Program-made: the position numbers and the translations under genes
Source of the DNA: Liriodendron chinense
Lineage: Eukaryota > Streptophyta > Magnoliopsida > Magnoliales > Magnoliaceae
Assembly: GCA_003013855.2 (NCBI GenBank)
Contig: ML058408.1
Location: forward strand, 3,472,001 to 3,536,000
Length of the DNA: 64,000 nucleotides
Direction: 5' to 3'
Part shown: piece after piece, positions 46,521 to 58,032 of the stretch
How positions within the stretch are numbered: the stretch's first letter is position 1
Layout: every line of letters begins with the position of its first letter
The notes under the pieces: generated by a model
What the model was told of the DNA's origin: nothing
The model's database searches: none
What the model saw: only the letters and a program-made list of their open reading frames with translations

Positions 46521-47646
46521 TCTCCTAGTCTGACGGAGGTATTGAGTAGTTTAGGATTAGGATTTGCTTGCTATTTGTTTGTTAGAAGGAGGTAGAATTT
46601 CATATTTTTTTTCTCTCCGGTATGCTCATTCCTCACTCCATTTATTTTATCATTGCTCTCATGTTTTACTCATTGCATATCTTTTACATTGAGGACAATG
46701 CCAGATTTGGTTGGGGGTGTGGGATCACTAGGTTGAATCTAGTGCTTTGCAAATTTCGAGCAATTTTTTAATGAAGTTTTTTTTATTTTTTCTGAAAATT
46801 CAAAACTCCGTTGGAAAACTTTGTTTCTATGCATTCGGGATGGTGTAAGTATAAGAAAAAGAGAGGCGGAGTAAGTGAAGTTGAATATCTTGAACAATCT
46901 CTAAGATACTAGTTTTGTATGCGAATTCCCCTATTTTTATGATTGATAAAATTTTGAATACTTTTACACCTAGTTCACATTACACGATTCTCATGCTTCG
47001 AAAGGATTATGTAGAATTGTGGATTAGCTAGGTTTGGCTTTGAGGTGTTGAGGAACCAAGCCGGGCTACTTTGTCCATCCTTGTCCATGGGAAAATAACG
47101 AAGGATACGGATTTCTAAAAATCCTATCTAATGTATGAGAAAAGGAATGGAAAGATGAAAACATGGGAATGATTGAAAATATGGTGGAAAATTCCAAAAA
47201 GGGCTACCTATTACCAACCGGGGGATGGTCTACCCGTAACCAAAGCAAAAAATGGGACATAGTGTGAAAGCCGTTGGAAGGACGGTAAGGCAAATTCTAG
47301 TCATAGGCTTGTTGTTGATCTGTACACTTTTGGATCCATAGCTTAGTTGATCTATGAAGAAGATAATCCCAAAAATTCATGAGATAACCATTCACTATGC
47401 ACACTAGGTTGAATTTGTTTAGATTATTCTATTTATCAATCAATCAGCGGGAATTTCATATGAGTACTTGGTATGTTTTGGAAAGTTTAAGGTTTTAACT
47501 TCCTATCACTGAGTCCTCCTGATTTTTACACTTGCATATCTTTGAGTGTATAGAAGCATAGTTCCCAAAGGAGAGTTGAGTTTTGAAGAATGAAATTTGT
47601 TTCACGCATGTTTTGCTCAGGACTAGCAAAATGCTGGTTGGGGGTG
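46521..47646 (+). other. Element A 3' region and polypurine tract
   Basis: No envelope-like frame. It shares conserved blocks with B's 3' region (TTGAGGACAATGCCAGATTTGG near 46690, CTACCTATTACCAACCGGGG near 47204, TTTGCTCAGGACTAGCAAAA near 47612). The polypurine tract TGGTTGGGGGTG is at 47635-47646, directly before the LTR. Confidence 0.8.
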
Positions 47647-48883
47647 TATTGAGCTCTTAAATGTGCATATTCTAACCCCATTTCATCACTAACTATGCTC
47701 GAAATACATGATTGAAGACCCAATTAATGCATGGTTTTGTGGTTGTAGGAATGAGAGAGAAAATTCATCTATTGAAGGCTTAGAGACGCTATTTACATAC
47801 ATTGAAGATCAAAGGAGTGAAGAACAAGAGGTGGAAGAAAGCTGTGACAAGAGGAGGAAGAAAATGATGTGAAAAATCACATCTAAGAGCCTGACCGGCC
47901 GGCCAGCCAAAGCATCCAGAAACAACAAAATTGCTGTCTAATTTCTGTGTGAATAGGCCACTTGACCGACTGGCCAGACAGACTGACCAGCCGGCCGGCC
48001 GGTTAGTGGGTCGGTCTGTGTTAAATACCCTCCATGCGATTTTGTGGTTTCCAAGCATATTGTCCGGCCGGCTGAGGGGTCGGAGTGTGTAAAAAACACT
48101 CCAGAGATTTTTCATTTGCGGCCACTTTGTCCAATCGGCCGAATAGGGGGTCCGGCCGGCCGGTCAACACTCAGGAACATCTGGAGCTCTAAAAACCTCT
48201 GCGTAAAGCTGTTATTTTTTACAGAATTTTTGGAAGTTTCTTCGCATCTAGGGAGTCAAATCTGTAAAAGGACTTGTCTAGCTCATTCCTAAGGCATCCT
48301 AGAAGAGAATTACCACGGTGAGAGGCGGTGGAAGTCAGATCCGGAGTTCTACAACTCTTCCTAGTTTGTTCTTCTAGTTTTTATGTTTTCTTTAGTTGCT
48401 TTCATGTTTCGTTGGATCATGAACGGATAAACCTCTTAGCTAGGGCTAAGAGGTGAAGCTTTTAGTGAATCTAAGATGTTTTAATTCAGTTGTTTGGTTT
48501 CAAGTTGGATTATTAGTGAAGAACAATGGTTTAAAGTTTGAATATCTAAGTATTTTTTTCTTAGTCTTATGATGGCTCATGGATGTTTAGAAGAATTGCT
48601 TGAGTTCTTAATTATTTTGAATTGTTCTAGACCTGTACGCTCCAAGGAATTGAATTCAATACACTCTAGACCTTAGATTCTTATGTATGAACTTTTAACC
48701 AAAGTTCTACTTTTTTGAATTTCTGAATTATATGTGATTTTATAAGTGATTTGAATGAAGTTCAAATCATGATCTAGTTATGCTTTGTGACAGAGTTTAA
48801 TGATGATTATGATTGTGATCTTAATCTATTGGAACAAGGATTGACCTATGCAATTGAGTGTGCTCAAGTCCTAACTTGAATTG
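47647..48883 (+). repeat. Element A 3' LTR, first part
   Basis: TATTGAGCTCTTAAATG (second base G to A relative to the 5' LTR) to CTAACTTGAATTG, matching about 5283-6517. The TATA box has decayed (CTGTAAAAGG near 48264). It is interrupted by element D. Confidence 0.93.
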
Positions 48884-51643
48884 TGTAATGCCCTAGATTT
48901 TCGAGATTTATTTGAAAATTAATTTTTATTTTATTTTAATTAATTATCATACCTTTACCCTTGTTTCAAGAATAACGGACCATCCGTAGGAGATCCGATA
49001 GGGTACCCTTTACAAAAGTTGCTTAGAATGATCCCATAAACATCGTAGAAAGATCAGATTTCAAAAATCACGCACTTTTCAGATAATTACGAAAATGCCA
49101 TTAGTTAAACTTAAGTTAAGATGCCATTTTTAAGTATTATAGTTTCTGACAATCACTTTCACACAAAACCCTGGATTTAAGCTTTTGGGCACATATTAAC
49201 CATACACATCAAATTTCAGCCCTTAAATCATAGTAGAAGTGGTCCGATTGTTAAATCAGTCCCTTAACCCTTGATTTTCATGTCCATCGAGTGAGGAAAG
49301 TAGATGGTTAGTCGTAGTCGAATATTTCTATTCATATGAGTGACTTGGATCGTCTTTATCATGGACCAATAGTGTGATTTGAGTGCCCCACCTTGATAAG
49401 CATCTTTCTTATGCATGAAATTATCCCGTTTTAGAAATTAATGAATTAGCAACTCTTTTTAAATCTGAACCTTTCAATTTACCCACTTCTCACTATCAAT
49501 CGCTTCTCAAATTTGGACCACTTATTGTACTCGTATGATTACGAGTTTACACAAAATTTGGACCCCAGGTCTATAATCCTACACCGTTGAACCACAAAGC
49601 CAGCCCCTTCCTTTTTCACCAAAAGTTGGAATTTCAGATCTAGGCATTTCTCACCATCAATCAACCACTAAACTTTGTACAATTGTTTGCCTATCATGAC
49701 TACATATTTTTCCAAAATTTGGGTCCTGATCATCAAGCGTAGACCGTTAATTGAGATCAAGCCCATTTTACCACCCGTTAGGTCATTTTCAAGGATCGGC
49801 CAATCTAGAATGTGGATCATCAAGAAATTTACGTATTCTGACTCTACTCTTCGAGCTTGATAAGATAAACGGATTGGAATTGATCATAGATCATCCGAAT
49901 ATTGAGATTTGAGAAACCCACCTCAAAAAGTTGTTATACAAGACCTCGCGTGCACATCCCTCTCCATATTTCTACTACGCACCTCCAAATCCTTCTCCTA
50001 ACCCTAGCCTCTATGCCCTAGAGAGAGAGAGAGAGAGAAGAGAAGAGAGTTCTTTCTCATATTTTTCCAGCGGCTAGGATCTTCTACAACCCTCTTCTTT
50101 TAAGTCCATCCTAAGGTGAGGATTTTCCTTCAAGCCTTTCATTAATAATATCACGATTATCATAAGTTTCTTTTGTGGCATGTGAAGTTATTTTGTTTTC
50201 AATTACTGATCCATATAACATGAAGTTTAATGTAGGATTTGTAATGAATATCATTATATAATAATGTGATTCCTTGTTTAGATTTTTTACTAAGAAGCAT
50301 GTGTATTTATGTTATTTATCTTTGTGAAATCTATGTGTTACAAGTAACATTGGTTTTCATATTGTGATATATATGAAATATGTGTATAAGATCATCATAT
50401 AGACATCCCATTATTGTATACTCTTTGTCCCTAAGTTGGTAAAATTATTCGATGTAGAGAGATGGAACCCGTGAAAGATGTCCATGATGGAAGAATATAT
50501 CTTGACTTAACTGAGAGAATGAAGTGATTGTTTGTCAATGGATCCTTACAAGTACATGATGCTTAATTGGACCCATTTACATTACATGAGTATTTTAATG
50601 AATTTGGTCATGATGTATAACATTGGCTTTTGGGACATGATGAAATCATAAAACGAGACAATGAGTGGACACTAATGGTATACAAATTCTCATGAGCCGG
50701 GGTTAGTGCCATGGACACTAAGCCCGAGCTGTCGGCCTATGCTGGGTCACTTATGACTCCCCATAATGACCATTGAATTTTATTTAAATTGGTTGTATGC
50801 GAAAACACTTAAATAAAGGTGAAACTAAAATCATGCATTCACTTGGCTCCATGTGGGTGTACGGAATTAAGAATAGGCTAAAGCGTCCTTCTTCTCCCGT
50901 ACACTGTCACGTGTAGATTTGGGCTATGAGCGTCCCGTTTCTCACATGGTCGGGCAAAACTATGGGCTTGTGTGTCCTAGAAACCTCTGGTGACTAGTGG
51001 TTAGCGTGAAGTCGTAACAGGGAGTCTCCCACTTCATGTATTGTGATTCTAGCCAGGGTACCTTAGCCAGAGCATGCATTCCATGCATCGCATTAACAAA
51101 GATTTTTACTTGATTGTTTTGTTTAAATAAAGATATTATTGTGTTGCGTTACTCTGGGTTTTGTACATTGTTATTCTTGATAGTCTTAAAGGGAATATTC
51201 CCCACTATGATAACGTTTAACGCTATCCCAAACACAATTTAGATGATGCAGGTGAAGATCCAGGTATTGAATACCCGATTTTTAAGGAAAAAAGTTCGAT
51301 GGTTCGTACGATCAGATAGTGGATGACGATGTTAGAAAAACTTAATTGATGTTATCATTTATTAAATATTTCTTTTGAGTAGTTGATACATTTATGGAAT
51401 TGTAATAAGTCTTCAAGAGAATACATGGTTTTGTATTTTAATTAATTAGTATGGATATTGGTTGGTTCCCTTATTTAAACATTGATGATGACGTAGTAAG
51501 TTTGATAGAATAAGATGATAATTGTTTCCACCATTGTGCTTGAATGCTATATTATATTATTTCACAAATTAGTTATTCCATAAATTACTTGGGAATTCGG
51601 CCGTCGTATTATACACGAGAGTCGAAAATCTCGGGTTGTTATA
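48884..51643 (+). repeat. Element D 5' LTR
   Basis: Begins TGTAATGCCCTAG and ends GTTGTTATA just before the PBS (the other copy ends TTACA), 2760 bp. Non-coding. A (GA)n run lies at about 50021-50045. Contains the Del/Tekay-like phrase GAGCCGGGGTTAGTG near 50694. Confidence 0.92.
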
Positions 51644-53603
51644 GTTGGTGTCAGAGCCCAATCGGGACCTCTGGGTGAGAAGCCCAACCATTTTCATAAT
51701 AAATATCCCTTAGGGCTTAGGTTCCCATGAAATAGAAAAAAAAAAACACCTAGGTTCATCCCCCATTGGATGCATGAGATGTTATGAATCTAGATACTCA
51801 AACATAAGCCCCTTAAAATCATTAGGATAGCCGATGAAAGTAAAAATATAAATTTTAGAATTTTTGAGAAGTGGATTCTGACTTTTTCTAGAATTTTTAG
51901 ATCTCTCATCATTTTTTCATATTTAGATCAGCGTTACGTTGAGTTATGGGATTTATCTCCATCAAATTTTAAGGATAACTATTTTATTTTGAATTATTTT
52001 TGTTAGGACAAATTTCCTGACCCTTTGGCAATGTCACCACTAAGAATTATATTTTTGAAATTGATAAATTTTTGAAAATTTTTATACATATTTCTAACTC
52101 ATTACCCAACACTTTCATAAAATTTCAGATTACTCCGACATTTAGATAAATCGTGAAAATTCTGTTAGTAGAGAAAATCTTGCGCTGGAAACTACTGGAC
52201 TGTTACGTTTTTCAAACTTTTAGAGGTCAGAATCATATCTTACCATAAGAATTTCATTTTGAGAAAAATTTGGGTGATTCTTCACCTAACTTTCAGATTA
52301 CCCTGCAAATTTCAGGCAAAAACCACGTTCGGTTTGAGAGATAAAATTCTAAGAGCGCTTATAAGTCTTGTGTTCCAGATTCGACACTATCCTAGTTCCT
52401 TAGCTTTGAAAACCTTTGAACTCCTTGTTTAGGCTTAGTTATCGTAAGATGGCACCCTTAGAAGTATTCCCTAGTGTATGCTCATACATCCCTATGAATT
52501 TTAGGCCCAACCCTCTTACTTAAAGTAGATTATCGTAACCATAAAATGCCATTTACCAATCCCTCACATAGATCTTCGACCATGTCTAACAATGAAAATA
52601 AATAGGGTCTTGTAAGGTTTTAATGTTTTGTATTGTTGGATTTTAATTTACGTGATCTTTGTTGATTTTTTTTGTTGGAGAATACATGAAAGTCCCCACA
52701 ATGTTAAACTAAATCGGCCGCACGGGAGGGCAGAACCGTACCTAATATATTGTGTGAAGGATTGAATCCTGATTCAAATCCCGAGGGTCGACACTCAGAA
52801 TTTCGAATAGATACTAATGAACTCAATGCTCAAATGCGAGTAGAAGATCTAAGTATCGGATTCGAATCTACTTGAACTGTTCACCCGTGATGTCGACACA
52901 ATACAAATCGCATCCTTGTTCTAACTGAACGACTTTTGTGCATTCTCTTGGAATGTGTGTGAATGTTTTCTTTGGATGACTAAAATAAGATAGATGTATA
53001 GACGACCCTAGGACGTAGAAGCTTAATCAGTTAGACCTTATAAAGAGTTAGAATACGGTATCCCTAACCTCATCTTTCTATCACACCTTCAGCTATTAAA
53101 GAACCGTCGATGATATCTCATTCACTTTGTTATCCGCTTGTTTATCTACTCATTCAAGTGACCTTCCGATCATGCCAACCTAATCAAACCCAGATCTATC
53201 CTCTAAACTCTTGATCAGTCATTTCATTAGCGATCAGACATCCTTGATAATTATCTAAACCCTAATCGTCTTAGATCCTTAACTATAAGAGCAGCCACCT
53301 AAACCTGAGAAATATTAGGGCGCAAGATGATTAAATGATTTAAGAGACTAATCAATATATTCAGAACCGTTTAGGAATCAGAGTGCGCAGTGGAAGCATG
53401 ATAGGAAAAAAAACTTGGGAGAGCTTGTAAAAAATTAATGTCGAGTATAGATTTATTTTTAAGGGGGGTGGATCGTGATCGCGTCTTACCTGGAATAGTT
53501 CAGAAAGTTAGACGAGGAGTCATGAAGTGATATTGCCCTCATTCTTTTATTGATGACGCTTAAGAAACTTCGAGGACGAAGTTTGTTTTTCAGGGGGGTG
53601 GTT
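51644..53603 (+). other. Element D internal region, no coding
   Basis: AT-rich, with no frame over 60 codons and no remnant of gag or pol that I can see. The 3' end carries the polypurine tract CAGGGGGGTGGTT (53591-53603). Confidence 0.85.
51646..51659 (+). other. Element D primer-binding site (tRNA-Met type)
   Basis: TGGTGTCAGAGCCC, one base from the usual TGGTATCAGAGCC of chromoviruses and copia elements, two bases after the LTR. Confidence 0.88.
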
Positions 53604-56385
53604 TGTAACGCCCCATATTTTCGAGATTTATTTGAAAATTGATTTTTATTTTATTTTAATTAATTATCATACATTTACCCTTGTTTTAAGAATAACAGGA
53701 CCATCCGTAGGAGATCCGATAGGGTACCCTTTACAAAAGTTGCTTAGAATGATCCCATAAACATCGTAAAAAGATCAGATTTTAAAAATCACGCACTTTT
53801 CAGATAATTACAAAAATGCCATTAGTTAAACTTAAGTTAAGATGCCATTTTTAAGTATTATAGTTTCTGACGATCACTTTCATGCAAAACCCTGGATTTA
53901 AGCTTTTGGGCAAATATTAACCATACAAATTAAATTTCAGCCCTTAAATCATAGTAGAAGTAGTCTAATTGTTAAATCAGCCCCTTAACCCTTGATTTTC
54001 ATGTCCATCGAGTGAGGAAAGTAGATGGTTAGTCGTAGTCGAATATTTCTCTTTATATGAGTGACTTGGATCGTCTTTATCATGGACCAATAGTGTGATT
54101 TGAGTGCCCCACCTTGATAAGCATTTTTCTTATGCGTGAAGTTATCCCGTTTTAGAAATTAATGAGTTACCAACTCTTTTTAAATCTGAACCTTTCAATT
54201 TACCCACTTCTCACCATCAATCGCTTCTCAAATTTGTACCACTTATTGTACTCCTATGATTACGAGTTTACACAAAATTTGGACCCCGGTCTATAATCCT
54301 ACACGATGAACCACAAAGTCAGCCCCTTCCTTTTCCACCAAAAGTTAGAATTTCAGATTTAGGCATTTCTCACCATCAATCAACCACTAAACTTTGTACA
54401 ATTGTTTGCCTATCATGACTACATATTTTTCCAAAATTTGGGCCCTAATCATCAAGCGTAGACCGTTAATTGAGATCAAGCCCATTTTACCACCCGTTAG
54501 GCCATTTTCAAGGATCGGCCAATCTAGAATGTGGATCATCAAGAAATTTACGTATTCTGACTCTAATCTTCGAGCTTGATAAGATAAACGGATTGGAATT
54601 GATCATAGATCATCCGAATATTGAGATTTGAGAAACCCACCTCAAGAAGTTGTTACACAAGACCTCGCGTGCACTTCCCTCTCCATATTTCTACTACGCA
54701 CCTCCAAATCCTTCTCTTAACCCTAGCCTCTATGCCCTAGAGAGAGAGAGAGAGAAAAGAGAAGAGAGTTCTTTCTCATATTTTTCCAGCGGCTAGGATC
54801 TTCTACAACCCTCTTCTTCTAAGTCCATCCTAAGGTGAGGATTTTCCTTCAAGCCTTTCATTAATAATATCACGATTATCATAAGTTTCTTTTGTGGCAT
54901 GTAAAGTTATTTTGTTTTCAATTACTGATCCATATAACATGAAGTTTAATGTAGGATTTGTAATGAATATCATTATATAATAATGTGATTCCTTGTTTAG
55001 ATTTTTTACTAAGAAGCATGTGTATTTGTGTTATTTATCTTTGTGAAATCTATGCCCTTATTTTCTTAATCTATGTGTTACAAGTAACATTGGTTTTCAT
55101 ATTGTGATATATATGATATATGTGTATAAGATCATCATATAGACATCCCATTATTGTATACTCTTTGTCCCTAAGTTGGTAAAATTATTCGATGTAGAGA
55201 GATGGAACCCGTGAGAGGTGTCCATGATGGAAGAATATATCTTGACTTAACTGAGAGAATGAAGTGATTGTTTGTCAATGGATCCTTATAAGTACATGAT
55301 GCTTAATTGGACCCACTTACATTACATGAGTATTTTAATGAATTTGGTCATAATGTACAACATTGGCTTTTTGGAACATGATGAAAATCATAAAACGGGA
55401 CAATGAGTGGACACTAATGGTATACAAATTCTCATGAGCCGGGGTTAGTGTCATGGACACTAAGCCCGAGCTGTCGGCCTATGCTGGGTCACTTGTGACT
55501 CCCCATAGTGACCATTGAGTTTTATTTAAATTGGTTGTATGCGAAAACACTTAAATAAAGGCGAAACTAAAGTCATGCATTCACTTGACTCCATGTGGGT
55601 GTACGAAATTGAGAATAGGCTAGAGCGTCATTCTTCTCCCGTACACTGTCACATGTAGATTTGGGCTTTAAACGTCCCGTTTGTCACGTGGTCGGGCAAA
55701 ACTATGGGCTTGTGCGTCCCAAGAACCTCTGGTGACTAGTGGTTAGCGTGAAGTCGTAACTGAAAGTCTCCCACTTCATGTATTGTGATTCTAGCCACGG
55801 TACCTTAGCCAGAGCATGCATTCCATGCATCGCATTAACAAATATTTTTACTTGATTGTTTTATTTAAATAAAGATATTATTGTGTTGCGTTACTCTAAG
55901 TTTTGTACATTGTTATTCTTGATAGTCTTGGAAGGAATATTCCCCACTATGATAGCGTTTAACGCTATCCCAAATACAATTTAGATGATGCAGGTGAAGA
56001 TCCAGTTATTGAACACCCGATTTTTAAGGAAAAGAGTTCGATGGTTCGTACGATCACATGGCGGATGACGATGTTAGAGAAACTTAATTGATGTTATCAT
56101 TTATTAAATATTTCTTTTGAGTAGTTGATACATTTACGGAATTGTAATAAGTCTTTAAGAGAAGACATGGTTTTGTATTTTAATTAATCAGTATGGATAT
56201 TGGTTGGTTCCCTTATTTAAACATTGATGATGACGTAGTAAGTTTGATAGAATAAGATGATAATTGTTTCCGCCATTGTGCTTGAATGCTATATTATATT
56301 ATTTCACAAATTAGTTATTCCATAAATTACTTGGGAATTCGGTCGTCGTATTATACACGAGAGTCGAAAATCTCGGGTGCTTACA
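53604..56385 (+). repeat. Element D 3' LTR
   Basis: TGTAACGCCCCATATTTTCG to GGGTGCTTACA, 2782 bp. By eye about 3% different from the 5' LTR over the first 500 bp. It has a short extra segment near 55053 (CCCTTATTTTCTTAATCTATG) that looks like an insertion or a loss in the other copy. Confidence 0.92.
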
Positions 56386-56539
56386 AATAGGGGGAATCAT
56401 AAACATGAATCACACATATGATAGATTGTTTGTTATAACCGCTCTATCATCCGGCCAGATAGGATTTAATTTCAATTCTAGTTCAGTAATTGCGAAACCA
56501 CAGCGAATTGAGCATCAGTGATTGCTACAATTGGATCCT
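56386..56539 (+). repeat. Element A 3' LTR, continued between D and E
   Basis: GGGAATCATAAACATGAATCACACATATG to CAATTGGATCCT matches about 6519-6670 of the 5' LTR (GGGAATCATAAACATTAATC), directly continuing the piece that stopped at 48883. It is cut at 56539 by element E. Confidence 0.93.
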
Positions 56540-57605
56540 TGTTAACGTCAGATTTTGTAGTTGGATCCTCCAGATGTTCACCTTCTCTTCACCAGAGATT
56601 TCCCTCCGCCAAACCTGAAAGAAGGTAGACAGCAACTAAGGGTGGCTGGGGACCAGCCGTTAGCTCTCCGATGCTTAAGTCAGGCCAAAGCAAGAAGAAG
56701 AGTAGCCAAGCAAAACGGGACCGAGATTGAATGTTGTGTGTACCTTTCTCTTAATGGAGCCATCCCTTTATATAGATCTGAAACGATCCAATCTGTTACG
56801 CAAGATATCGAGATCCCGTTGATCTCGGGTATGACACGAGATCCTGCTGATTTCATGGGATAAGATCCTTATCCTTAAAGACGAGATCTAGCCCAATTAC
56901 TTATTTCGGCAATCACGTTTCTTGATGGTAATCCCTTAAGATCCGAAATCAGCGGGGAAGATAAGCCCAAAATCGCCCTATACAGGCTGCTGGTAAGCGT
57001 AATAGTAGCGCTGATCACTCATGGAAACCGTAGTTGGAGTGATAACCGGCGAAAAGGAAGAAGACGCTGACGAGACGGAAACTACCGAACTGGGTGTAGC
57101 CCTGCTTGGTGTCGCAGAGGGATTGGACAAGCTACTCGACGGGAATCGGGTGCTGGTACCGAAGGCTAAGAGATGTTGCCGCAGGAAAGCTGCTCGCATG
57201 TTGGAATATGGTCGCGAGTCCAAGTACTCGCTCATGTAACGTTTTTCAACGACTTGTGAGAAGGTCTGCTTGCGGATCGAGCTTTGCCATATTTGACTAT
57301 CGGTTATGAGAACTCGAGACTTGCAAATAGTTGCTCCGTATTTTTCAATCTGCGACTCTCGATCAGGTGAGCTCGAAAGTCGAGTGGGTGTCCCACACTT
57401 ATCCATTCTGCGACTCTCGATCAGATGATCTCGAGAGTCGAATGGACGTCCCGTACTTATCCATTTTACGACTCCCGAGCTTACGATCTCGAGAGTCGAA
57501 CCGACACTCCGCATTTACCCGTTCTGCGACTCTTGATCAGATGATCTCGAGAGTCAAATGGGCACTTCTGCGTGAAATCTTATCTCCACCATTTTGCCTA
57601 TAACA
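56540..57605 (-). repeat. Element E 3' LTR
   Basis: On the minus strand TGTTATAGGCAAAATGG to CTGACGTTAACA, 1066 bp. The left edge is fixed by A's LTR sequence, the right edge by the polypurine tract. A minus-strand TATA box TATATAAA is at 56767-56774. The minus open frame at 56978-57514 has no known motif and is probably chance. Confidence 0.85.
57352..57585. repeat. Four 58-bp tandem repeats with hairpins in E's LTR
   Basis: CGACTC(T/C)CGA-type starts at 57353, 57411, 57469 and 57527, exactly 58 bp apart. Each unit holds an inverted repeat, CGACTCTCGA then a short loop then TCGAGAGTCG (imperfect in the first and last units). In the sense direction the array lies in U3, upstream of the TATA box. 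Confidence 0.93.
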
Positions 57606-57621
57606 GATGCCCCCCAAGTCC
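57606..57621 (-). other. Element E polypurine tract
   Basis: The minus strand reads GGACTTGGGGGGCATC directly before the LTR start TGTTATAGG. The ending GGGGCATC is shared with element C. Confidence 0.85.
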
Positions 57622-57764
57622 TTGCCGCCAAGAATTCTTAAGGAAAGGACTTAGCTTGCTGTCATGCACGGCTGCCTCTTGCCTTTACTGAGAAGCCGTA
57701 CATGATTAGGCTGGAATTAATGAGCGCCAGCATTTCCGCAGTCAGAAAATGAAGAGACACTCAC

Positions 57765-57890
57765 CACGTGTCCAAGTATTTAATGGGCGTGCTTGCTCGA
57801 GTGCTGTGCCGAATGAGAGATTGCCACGTGCTACCATATACGGCGGAATGATTGCCTATAAATATACGGAGTCCGCCATATCTTCTGATT
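57765..57890 (+). promoter_or_regulatory. Promoter-like block of E's antisense gene
   Basis: On the plus strand two G-boxes CACGTG (57765-57770 and 57825-57830) precede a TATA box TATAAATA at 57857-57864. A start site would be expected near 57890, followed by a leader of about 140 bp to ATG 58033. All of this lies just inside the 3' LTR and points away from it, opposite to the element's own transcription. G-boxes bind bZIP and bHLH factors in plants (family knowledge). Activity is inferred from sequence only. Confidence 0.6.
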
Positions 57891-58032
57891 TTCACAGAAG
57901 TTTCAGAATTCTCCTTTGCCTTTCAATCATCTTCCTCCGGAGTTCCTTGGTGTCTTCCTCGATCTCTTTTGGTGCTCTTTCTTTCCTCTCGTACTGTGGT
58001 ATTTCTTCTTTCTTTTTCTTCTTAAATACCCC

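Larger units (their letters stand above)
48884..56385 (+). mobile_element. Element D: non-coding chromovirus-like LTR element
   Basis: 7.5 kb, two very long LTRs (48884-51643 and 53604-56385) around only 1960 bp of internal sequence with no Gag or Pol coding. PBS TGGTGTCAGAGCCC at 51646-51659. The 3' internal end reads CTTCGAGGACGAAGTTTG and CAGGGGGGTGGTT, wording typical of Del/Tekay chromoviruses. Flanks AATTG (48879-48883) and AATAG (56386-56390) look like a target-site duplication with one change. Best described as a large retrotransposon derivative that would need enzymes from a relative. Confidence 0.9.
5283..56539 (+). mobile_element. Element A: old Athila-like Ty3/gypsy element, interrupted
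   Basis: A's own sequence lies in the pieces 5283-9071, 42133-42673 (inverted), 43572-48883 and 56386-56539, about 9.8 kb. The last roughly 200 bp of its 3' LTR lie beyond element E and outside the window. Order: LTR, PBS, gag, protease, RT-RNase H, integrase, a short 3' region without an envelope-like frame, LTR. The lineage call comes from Athila-type wording: GASVNLIPYS, KEVLKLL-like DVGIIYPISDSQWVSPTQVV, FMDDF, and a PBS of the Asp-tRNA type. It is heavily decayed and hosts C, D and E plus an inversion, so it is the oldest complete element here. It interrupts the copia protease at 5282/5283. Confidence 0.9.

Noticed and set aside
48884..56385. Possible host gene between two long direct repeats
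   Set aside because: The 2.8-kb repeats start TG, the right-hand copy ends in CA, a PBS and PPT flank the interior, and the interior has no open frame, so this is an LTR element.
56978..57514. A 178-codon minus frame in E's LTR
   Set aside because: Lies within the LTR and over the hairpin repeats. Ser-rich with no motif; the repeats keep it open by chance.
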